From M3007 sp031398055 (GTDB taxonomy: Bacteria; Bacteroidota; Bacteroidia; Chitinophagales; Saprospiraceae), in contig JANNMS010000163.1 in assembly GCA_031398055.1 (NCBI GenBank), forward strand, positions 1 through 6,821: a stretch of DNA of 6,821 nt, given 5' to 3'. Below, piece after piece: positions 1-5,073 of the stretch. Below the pieces are notes generated by a model, which was given only the letters and a program-made list of their open reading frames with translations, was not told the origin of the DNA and searched no databases. The position numbers and the translations under genes were made by a program. Numbering within the stretch: the first letter of the stretch is position 1; each line of letters begins with the position of its first letter.

Positions 1-20
1 ATGTAAAAACTCGCGCCTGA

Positions 21-97
21 AAACATAAAATCCCTTCGGGATTTGAGGAAAATGCCCTTGCTCTGAGCTATAAACATAGATTCCCTTCGGGAATGGA
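21..97. repeat. two copies of a short hairpin repeat (TCCCTTCGGGA core)
   Basis: Two units, 21-46 and 72-97, align without gaps at an offset of 51 bases. Both contain AAACATA, then two or three variable bases, then TCCCTTCGGGA. Each folds into a hairpin with loop TTC: 28-34 pairs with 38-44 (AAATCCC/GGGATTT), and 80-85 pairs with 89-94 (ATTCCC/GGGAAT). An A-T pair in the first copy (30/42) is a T-A pair in the second (81/93), a compensatory change. No gene is visible in 1-139, so these units probably lie in the 3' region of a rightward gene outside the window or in plain intergenic DNA. Function unknown. Confidence 0.7.
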
Positions 98-139
98 TTT
101 TAATGCGTTTGACCTGGTATTTTCCTAAAAAATAAATCC

Positions 140-174
140 AACGCTTTCTCAGAAATGGGGAAGCGTTTTTTTTT
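140..174 (+). terminator. intrinsic terminator of an upstream rightward gene
   Basis: AACGCTT (140-146) pairs with AAGCGTT (161-167). The stem can extend inwards to 11 pairs, with two G-T wobbles, leaving a six-base loop (151-156). Nine T residues follow (166-174). The orientation fits the end of a transcript entering from the left, meeting the leftward oxidoreductase gene tail to tail four bases later. On the opposite strand the trailing sequence is also fairly T-rich, so the hairpin may act for both genes. Confidence 0.8.
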
Positions 175-178
175 GAAT

Positions 179-1192
179 TCATTTCCTCAAAATTTCATCC
201 GCCAACTGCCCCGCAAAAAACGGAGCCAAAAGCGCACCTTTCGTCCCCAAACCATTAAAAATCCCAATTTTCGGCTCGCCCGGCAGCAGCCCAACCACCG
301 GGCGGCGTGAAACCAAGGTCGGGCGCACCGCCGCAAAATGCCCAATGATTTCGAACGGCACGGCCAACATTTCCTGCAATTCTTCGAGGATAAAATCCCG
401 ACCAGCCGCCGTCGGTTCTGCATTTTTAAAATCCCATTCATAATTCGCGCCCGCCCAAAAAACCGCTCGCGCCGGGCTGTGCCCGGTGTGGCCAAGCGGC
501 ACAAGCATGATTTTCTTTTTCAAAATTTCAGAAATCTCGGCGGCTCGCGGCGACACGATATTAATATGTAACGCCTCGCCTTTTGCCAATTGCCAATCGT
601 CGTTTGGAAAAAACGGGTTTTCTTTTCCCCAAAAACCTTCGCAAAAAATCACGTGGTCGAACTCTGGCAGCAGTTTTTCGGCCATCACGGGCGTGATTTT
701 TTCTTCCCGAAAAGTCCCGGCAGCACGGCATTTTTCCCGAAACGTATTTATAAAAAGTGGAAAATCAGCGCGACCCGCCTCGCGGATTTCTCCAAAATAA
801 AAACCATCGCGGAGCAGCGCCGACCAATTTCCAGCGTCGTGGCGCGGGGCAATGTATTTTTCAAAATCGGGCAAAGCGCAGCGGGCAGCCCAGTCGTTTT
901 CTTCTTTTATCGAATTTAAAAGTTTCAAAATCGGCAGGTTGTGCCAAATTTTGATGCCGAGTCCCGCGCCCGTTTTTTCGTAAAATTTTTTGGCGACAGG
1001 CAAAAACTCGTCCACACGCCACGATTTGACAAAACGTTTTCCAGTCACCGGGTTCACCACGCCCGCCGCGATTGCCGACGCGCGACCGGGCAACGGAATA
1101 TCTGCCAACTCGACCGCCGCGCCGCGTCGCAATAATTCTGCGGCCAAAACTGTCCCCGCGATGCCACCACCGATGACCAAAATTTTTTTCAT
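179..1192 (-). CDS. FAD-dependent oxidoreductase, DAO (glycine/D-amino-acid oxidase) fold
   Basis: A 337-residue cytoplasmic flavoprotein. Residues 4-13 (ILVIGGGIAG) form the dinucleotide-binding strand and GxGxxG-type loop for the FAD ADP moiety, right at the N-terminus. A second family signature, ASAIAAGVVNP, lies at 38-48. KGEAL (204-208), a GANYEW segment (248-253) and a C-terminal block with AAVRPTLVSRRPVVG (287-301) and NGLGTKGALLAP (313-324) match the FAD-dependent DAO family (ThiO, DadA, the MnmC oxidase domain). Such enzymes oxidise amines or amino acids with FAD; the substrate here cannot be read. The frame is open further upstream to 1273, but I chose the ATG at 1190-1192 because MKKILVIGGG places the nucleotide-binding strand where this family has it, and the 27 upstream residues look like translated leader. 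No Shine-Dalgarno sequence is visible. The gene is divergent from the ATP-grasp gene and stands alone. The fold is well supported; the function is only a class. Confidence 0.88.
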   Translation of the reverse strand: MKKILVIGGGIAGTVLAAELLRRGAAVELADIPLPGRASAIAAGVVNPVTGKRFVKSWRVDEFLPVAKKFYEKTGAGLGIKIWHNLPILKLLNSIKEENDWAARCALPDFEKYIAPRHDAGNWSALLRDGFYFGEIREAGRADFPLFINTFREKCRAAGTFREEKITPVMAEKLLPEFDHVIFCEGFWGKENPFFPNDDWQLAKGEALHINIVSPRAAEISEILKKKIMLVPLGHTGHSPARAVFWAGANYEWDFKNAEPTAAGRDFILEELQEMLAVPFEIIGHFAAVRPTLVSRRPVVGLLPGEPKIGIFNGLGTKGALLAPFFAGQLADEILRK

Positions 1193-1224
1193 AAAAAATG
1201 GGCAAGTGCTTTTTTTAAAGTGGG

Positions 1225-1253
1225 CAAAGGTGAATAATTGCGTGAGATTCAAT
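1225..1253 (-). promoter_or_regulatory. tentative promoter of the oxidoreductase gene
   Basis: On the minus strand, ATTG (1253-1250) is followed after 17 bases by CACCTTTG (1232-1225). The second box differs at one defined position from the Bacteroidota -7 consensus TAnnTTTG, and the first resembles the -33 TTTG box. Transcription would start roughly 25 bases before the ATG at 1192. The match is weak and the region is AT-rich, so this is only a candidate. Confidence 0.2.
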
Positions 1254-1261
1254 TCATTAGA

Positions 1262-1437
1262 GTTTATGAACACAGAGGCTCACAGAGGAATGGAGGGCAC
1301 AGAGATTAAGTATTTGGATTTATTTTCAAGTCGTTTTTAAGTTTTTTATATAAAATTCATCCAGTTTTTAATCAAAAACAATGGTTAGCTAATTCTCCGT
1401 GCCCTCCATTCCTCTGTGAGTCTCTGTGTTCATAAAC
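1262..1437. repeat. long inverted repeat with CACAGAG heptamers
   Basis: The left arm 1262-1307 (46 bases) and right arm 1391-1437 (47 bases) are reverse complements except for two substitutions and one inserted base. The 83-base spacer (1308-1390) is AT-rich and non-coding. The left arm contains CACAGAG three times, at 1271-1277, 1281-1287 and 1298-1304, with the block GAATGGAGGG between the second and third. As RNA or cruciform DNA it would make a stem of about 46 pairs. No ORF or transposase is inside, so it is either a small non-autonomous element or two opposed copies of a dispersed intergenic repeat. It sits between two divergent genes, so it is not a terminator for either. Confidence 0.9.
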
Positions 1438-1510
1438 CCAATTGGCTCGAAATTTTCTACCCACAGCCAAATTGCAAATCCAAATTTCTTAATCTAAAAT
1501 CCACAAAATC

Positions 1511-2728
1511 ATGTCCAAACCAATTTCATTTCTCTGCATTGCCAGTTTTTTCAAAGGCAACGATTTTATGCGTGGTTTGAAATCTACCGGCGCGACGGTT
1601 TATCTCGTCACTTCCAAAAAACTTGAACACGAAGCATGGGCGCGCGAGGCTTTGGACGACATTTTTTATGTCGAACAGGACGCCCAAAATCATTGGCACA
1701 TGGTGGATGTCATCGCGGGGTTGGCGTGGCTGATGCGTTCCAAAAAGATTGACCGCATCGTTTCGCTCGACGATTTTGATGTGGAAAAAGGCGCGGAACT
1801 CCGCGAACATTTTCGGATTCCGGGCATGGGCCAGACGACTTGCCGACATTTTCGGGACAAATTGGCGATGCGAATCGAGGCGCGCGATGCCGGGGTGCCG
1901 GTTCCGCATTTTTCCTCGCTTTTTAACGATGGCGATGTGCATCATTTTACCCAAAATTTTCCCGGACCCTGGATCGTCAAACCGCGGGGACAAGCCTCGG
2001 CGACCGGCATGAAAAAAATCCAAAATGCGGCAGAACTTTGGTTGCACCTCGAAAAATTGGGCGGCGAACGCCACCATTATTTGGTCGAGCAATTCAAACC
2101 CGGCGATGTTTTTCATGTGGACGCGCTGTCGGTGGGCGGAAAAATCGTGTTTTCTCGAACTTCAAAATATCTCGCCACGCCATTCGATGTGGCGCACGGC
2201 GGCGGGATTTTCCGCAGTGCCACCGAGCCGTTTGGCTCCGAAGACGACAAAGCCCTCTCCAAACTCAACGAAAAAGTGATGTCCGCTTTCGGCATGCAGT
2301 ACTCCGCGAGCCACACTGAGTACATCAAATGTTTTGAAGATGGGAAATATTACTTTCTCGAAACGGCTTCGCGGGTCGGCGGTGCACATCTTGCTGAAAT
2401 GGTCGAAGCGTCTTCCGGCATCAATTTGTGGTACGAGTGGGCGAAGATCGAAGCAGCGGTGGCTCGGGGCGAAAAGTATACTTTGCCGGAAGTTCGCAAG
2501 GAATATTCTGGCATCATTGTGAGTTTGGCGCGGCAGGAGTGGCCGGACGATTCGCAGTTCAACGACCCTGAAATTGTGTGGCGAATGACTGACAAAGAAC
2601 ACCACATCGGGCTGATTGTCCAATCAAAAAAACGGGAGCGCATCCTCGAATTGCTGGATGATTATGCCGCTCGGGTTGGCCGAGATTACCACGCCAGCGC
2701 ACCGGTTCCGGAACGTCCGGCGAGTTAA
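1511..2728 (+). CDS. stand-alone ATP-grasp ligase, substrate unknown
   Basis: A 405-residue protein with the order of a biotin-carboxylase/carbamoyl-phosphate-synthase-like ATP-grasp enzyme. The N-terminal pre-ATP-grasp region (about 1-110) has an SLDDFDVE segment at 85-92. RDKLAMR (115-121) gives the first lysine of the fold. WIVKPRGQASATGMKKI (154-170) holds the second ATP-binding lysine K157 and a glycine/serine-containing loop. YLVEQF (190-195) is the hinge with E193. HTEYIK (268-273) and FLETASRVGG (282-291) supply the likely magnesium ligands E270 and E284 and the ATP/substrate arginine R288. The family joins a carboxylate to an amine, thiol or related nucleophile through an acyl phosphate, with ATP hydrolysis. 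No biotin, PurK or CarB partner domain and no neighbouring pathway genes identify the substrate; an amino-acid or peptide ligase is possible. There is no signal peptide, so it is probably cytoplasmic. All core residues appear intact, so it should be active. Confidence 0.85.
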   Translation: MSKPISFLCIASFFKGNDFMRGLKSTGATVYLVTSKKLEHEAWAREALDDIFYVEQDAQNHWHMVDVIAGLAWLMRSKKIDRIVSLDDFDVEKGAELREHFRIPGMGQTTCRHFRDKLAMRIEARDAGVPVPHFSSLFNDGDVHHFTQNFPGPWIVKPRGQASATGMKKIQNAAELWLHLEKLGGERHHYLVEQFKPGDVFHVDALSVGGKIVFSRTSKYLATPFDVAHGGGIFRSATEPFGSEDDKALSKLNEKVMSAFGMQYSASHTEYIKCFEDGKYYFLETASRVGGAHLAEMVEASSGINLWYEWAKIEAAVARGEKYTLPEVRKEYSGIIVSLARQEWPDDSQFNDPEIVWRMTDKEHHIGLIVQSKKRERILELLDDYAARVGRDYHASAPVPERPAS

Positions 2729-2802
2729 TTGGTTGGTTGGTTGGTTATTGAAAAATTAGGAAAATGGGAAATCCGTACCAATTCTCCAATAACCGATCAA
2801 CC
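2729..2802. repeat. TTGG microsatellite and imperfect inverted repeat
   Basis: Bases 2729-2746 are four and a half units of TTGG, starting directly after the ATP-grasp stop codon. The segment 2735-2750 (GGTTGGTTGGTTATTG) matches the reverse complement of 2787-2802 (GGTTGATCGGTTATTG) at 13 or 14 of 16 positions, and partial pairing continues inwards (AAAATTAGG against the complement of CCAATTCTC). No T-run follows, so it does not look like an intrinsic terminator. It may be a dispersed intergenic repeat or a 3' processing or stability hairpin. Confidence 0.6.
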
Positions 2803-2855
2803 GCCCTCCAAATGACACATGCCCGACAAAGGCAATTTTATACTGGCATAATATT

Positions 2856-2896
2856 AATTGCCCGGATGAAAAGTTTTCATCCGGGCAATTTTTTTT
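2856..2896 (+). terminator. strong intrinsic terminator after the ATP-grasp gene
   Basis: Bases 2856-2870 pair perfectly with 2876-2890, a 15-pair stem with a GC-rich centre (GCCCGG/CCGGGC) and a five-base loop AAGTT. Eight T residues follow (2889-2896). It lies 128 bases past the ATP-grasp stop, so that transcript would have a long 3' untranslated region, or the terminator could belong to a short untranslated RNA. It also isolates the next gene from read-through. Confidence 0.93.
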
Positions 2897-3012
2897 GAGG
2901 GATACGCGCAAAACGATGTTTTTCAAATTTATTTTTTGCTAATGGATTGCCGTTTTTTCTGCTTTAAAAATAGGTAGTAACACCTTGTGCCACTGATTTT
3001 TTTATATTGAAA

Positions 3013-3043
3013 TTTCACTTATTTCTGTTAGCGTTTATTTTTG
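3013..3043 (+). promoter_or_regulatory. candidate Bacteroidota promoter of the Fn3/T9SS gene
   Basis: TATTTTTG at 3036-3043 matches the Bacteroidota -7 box TAnnTTTG exactly. TTTC at 3013-3016, separated by 19 bases, matches three of four positions of the -33 TTTG box. Transcription would start near 3050 and leave a leader of roughly 110 bases before the ATG at 3162. The surrounding sequence is rich in A and T, so chance matches are likely. Confidence 0.35.
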
Positions 3044-3161
3044 CAAACAAATATTTTGCGAAGAGTTTTTTTTTAGGTTTCAAATATTATTTATTCATTT
3101 GTCTTCGATTATATGAAAATTCTTCACTCACCAATTTATTTAACTCAACCAATCTTTTCAG

Positions 3162-4382
3162 ATGAAAAAACAATTTTTGACTCTCTCTCTTTTTTCGGCC
3201 CTGTTTTTGGCCATTTTCAACACCGCGAACGCGGCTTGTCTTAGCCCCACAAACCTCAGCGCAACCAATCGGGTCGGCACTTCGGTGAAACTCAATTGGG
3301 GAAAAGTGAACGGTGCAACCAAGTACCAATTCCAATTGGAAAGCACCGGAAGCACACCATATTTGTGGCAATCTTCCACAATTTATAATGGCAATGTAAC
3401 CTCGTATGTGAAGACCGGTTTGGCCATCAGCCGCAACTATCGGTTTCGGATCCGTGCGTTTTGCTCGGATGGAATTTGGACGCCGTGGAGCAATTATTTG
3501 TCTTTCAATTCTGGCGGCTGGTACAAACCGGGTACGTCGGATGAGGATGGTTCAATCGCAATTTCGGCAACGGATGTCAGCAAAACCGCCGCGGTTTTGA
3601 ATTGGCCAAATTTTGAAACTGCCACAAAATATCAAGTGCAGGTTTCGGGATTTTGGGGCGAAGATTATATGGTCAAACAATCAACGGTTGTTTCCAATTC
3701 GTTCAAAACCGAAAATTTGACACCCGGCCACGATTACATTTATCGCGTCCGGGCGTACGATCCTGAAAACGGTTGGGGCGGTTGGAGCATTGAACAGGAA
3801 TTCACCACGCAGGAAAGTGCAGTCGAAACGGCAGAACCCAAACTTTGGGCAAGCAACACCACCCAATTTTCCGCAGATTTGAATTGGGAAAAAATCGACG
3901 CAGCCTCGGCCTACCAAATCCAAGTTTCACCGATTTCGGATGAAGATTTTTCCGTCCATCAATTTACTTTTCGGGAAAACACGAAAACTTCCTTTAAAAT
4001 GACGGAATTGGAAAGCGAAAAAACGTACGAATTCCGACTCCGCACCGCCGACGAAGACGGTGAATGGGGCGAATGGACGGAATTTTCTGCTTTTTCAACC
4101 GAGGAACGTGGCAAACAAGTGGCCGCAATCAGCACGATGGATGTGCAGGTTTCGCCAAATCCAGCCGTTGATCTTTTTGATGTGAAAATCAACAGTGAAA
4201 TTTTTGCAGACCGCCAATTGACTTTGATTTCTCCTGCCGGTCAAGTCGTTCGCACCGCAAATTTGGATGCTGGGCAAAACAGCCAAATTTTCCAAGTGGA
4301 CGACCTCGCCGCCGGTTTGTATTTCCTCCGCATCGAAAGTGCCGGAACACAACAAACTCAAAAAGTGGTGATTCACCACTGA
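3162..4382 (+). CDS. secreted protein with three Fn3 domains and a T9SS type A sorting domain
   Basis: A 406-residue exported protein of unknown role. It starts with a Sec signal peptide (basic MKK, hydrophobic core to about residue 19, cleavage likely after TANA at 24). Three fibronectin type III domains follow at about 26-116, 132-216 and 226-313. Each has an LNW strand (44-46, 146-148, 240-242) followed by a KYQFQLES-like strand, then a strand of alternating arginines and a WxxW motif (W106/W109, W205/W208, W302/W305). The last 81 residues (326-406) have the Por secretion tail pattern: VSPNPA, LISPAGQVVRT, LAAGLYFLRI and QKVVIHH. Family knowledge says such tails direct export through the type IX system, with tail removal and surface attachment or release. 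No enzymatic domain is visible, so an adhesive or scaffolding role is likely but inferred. C26 and C101 in the first domain could form a disulfide. The gene appears monocistronic, with terminators on both sides. Confidence 0.92.
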   Translation: MKKQFLTLSLFSALFLAIFNTANAACLSPTNLSATNRVGTSVKLNWGKVNGATKYQFQLESTGSTPYLWQSSTIYNGNVTSYVKTGLAISRNYRFRIRAFCSDGIWTPWSNYLSFNSGGWYKPGTSDEDGSIAISATDVSKTAAVLNWPNFETATKYQVQVSGFWGEDYMVKQSTVVSNSFKTENLTPGHDYIYRVRAYDPENGWGGWSIEQEFTTQESAVETAEPKLWASNTTQFSADLNWEKIDAASAYQIQVSPISDEDFSVHQFTFRENTKTSFKMTELESEKTYEFRLRTADEDGEWGEWTEFSAFSTEERGKQVAAISTMDVQVSPNPAVDLFDVKINSEIFADRQLTLISPAGQVVRTANLDAGQNSQIFQVDDLAAGLYFLRIESAGTQQTQKVVIHH

Positions 4383-4470
4383 TTTTCAGGTTAAATGCAA
4401 GTCATTTTGAGAAAATTTATTTCCCAACAGTAATTTTTATCAACTTGATTGAACATTGACCAAAGTGAGG

Positions 4471-4509
4471 AACAGCCGTTCGGAGTCAAATCCGACGGCT
4501 GTTTTTTTT
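4471..4509 (+). terminator. intrinsic terminator after the Fn3/T9SS gene
   Basis: AACAGCCGT (4471-4479) pairs with ACGGCTGTT (4495-4503). After a one-base bulge (T4480), CGGA (4481-4484) pairs with TCCG (4491-4494), closing a six-base loop GTCAAA. The T-run spans 4502-4509. It lies about 90 bases past the stop codon at 4382 and separates this gene from the OsmC gene. Confidence 0.9.
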
Positions 4510-4610
4510 GTGCTTCGTCAATTTTATATGACTTTTTTGAAAACGAAAACTTTTCCCAGGCAGCGGTTTTACATTTATGCCCTCAAAAACCATCCATTTC
4601 CACCCAATTT

Positions 4611-4638
4611 TCAATCCTCATCCCTCAATCCTCATTCC
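4611..4638 (+). repeat. 14-base tandem duplication before the OsmC start
   Basis: TCAATCCTCATCCC (4611-4624) is followed directly by TCAATCCTCATTCC (4625-4638), identical at 13 of 14 positions. The repeat ends five bases before the OsmC ATG, so it forms the ribosome-entry region of the leader. It is pyrimidine-rich and contains no Shine-Dalgarno sequence. Confidence 0.75.
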
Positions 4639-4643
4639 TTAAA

Positions 4644-5048
4644 ATGACTTCTCGAATCGAATATCTCGGCGACTTGCGACTTTCGGCCACGCACCTGCTT
4701 TCCGGAACTACCATTTTGACCGATGCCCCACCCGATAATCAAGGTCGCGGCGAGGCATTTTCGCCCACCGATTTGTGCGCCACTTCGCTCGGTTGTTGCA
4801 TGATGACCATCATGGGAATCAGTGCCCGAGCCCACAAAATCGACATGACCGGCGCGACGGCAGAAGTACAAAAAATCATGGCCGCCGACCCGCGCCGCAT
4901 CGCCCGGATCGAATTGAAAATTCAAATGCCAGATAAAAATTACACCGAAAAACAGAAAAAAATACTCGAAACGGCAGCTAAAAATTGCCCGGTGAGTCTC
5001 AGTTTGAATACCAATTTGGAAGAGGTGGTGCAAATTATTTGGCATTGA
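4644..5048 (+). CDS. OsmC/Ohr-family peroxiredoxin-like protein
   Basis: A 134-residue cytoplasmic protein of the usual OsmC length. The family reduces organic hydroperoxides or related oxidants through two cysteines. Visible signatures are GRGEAFSPTDLCATSLGCCM (34-53), where the family normally has a GSC; C52 is the expected peroxidatic cysteine. A long helix follows, and then NCPVSLSL (114-121), in which C115 of the CPV motif is the expected second cysteine. R35 in GRG could be the activating arginine. C51 beside C52 and C45 are extra cysteines. The frame is open upstream to a TTG at 4449, but that would translate the terminator at 4471-4509, so the ATG at 4644 is preferred; the protein then begins with the typical first strands of the fold. 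The PafA-like gene starts 25 bases downstream, suggesting cotranscription. The specific oxidant substrate is unknown. Confidence 0.9.
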   Translation: MTSRIEYLGDLRLSATHLLSGTTILTDAPPDNQGRGEAFSPTDLCATSLGCCMMTIMGISARAHKIDMTGATAEVQKIMAADPRRIARIELKIQMPDKNYTEKQKKILETAAKNCPVSLSLNTNLEEVVQIIWH

Positions 5049-5073
5049 AACATCTCAAAATCAATATTTTACA

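Larger units (their letters stand above)
1193..1510. other. divergent intergenic region
   Basis: This 318-base gap separates the leftward oxidoreductase from the rightward ATP-grasp gene and must hold both promoters. Most of it is the inverted repeat at 1262-1437. The flanks, 1193-1261 and 1438-1510, are AT-rich and show no recognisable operator. The ATG at 1511 is preceded by an A-rich stretch (AATCTAAAATCCACAAAATC), typical of Bacteroidota start regions without a Shine-Dalgarno sequence. I see no gene or structured RNA other than the repeat. Confidence 0.75.
2729..3161. other. 433-base intergenic region
   Basis: This gap between the ATP-grasp gene and the fibronectin-domain gene is non-coding as far as I can see. 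In order it holds a TTGG microsatellite inside an imperfect inverted repeat (2729-2802), an unassigned stretch (2803-2855), a strong intrinsic terminator (2856-2896), and about 265 bases of very AT-rich sequence that must contain the promoter and leader of the downstream gene. Open frames on the minus strand around 3087-3379 overlap the downstream gene's start and have no family features. Confidence 0.7.

Noticed and set aside
21..97. CRISPR array.
   Set aside because: Only two imperfect units, with a repeat of 26 bases and a gap of about 25, and no cas gene nearby; the differences between units lie in the stem and keep pairing.
1193..1273. Upstream extension of the oxidoreductase reading frame (27 extra residues).
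   Set aside because: It would place the FAD-binding strand unusually far from the N-terminus, and the residues look like translated leader; the ATG at 1192 gives the normal family start.
1526..2116. 196-residue open frame antisense to the ATP-grasp gene.
   Set aside because: No recognisable domain; explained as a codon-bias shadow of the ATP-grasp coding strand.
3162..3239. Lipoprotein signal (NAAC) in the Fn3 protein.
   Set aside because: The position three before the cysteine is N23, not the Leu/Val/Ile a lipobox needs, and a normal signal peptidase I site after TANA fits better alongside the T9SS tail.
4449..4643. TTG-initiated N-terminal extension of the OsmC frame (65 residues).
   Set aside because: It runs through the terminator at 4471-4509 and the tandem repeat, and OsmC proteins do not have such an extension.
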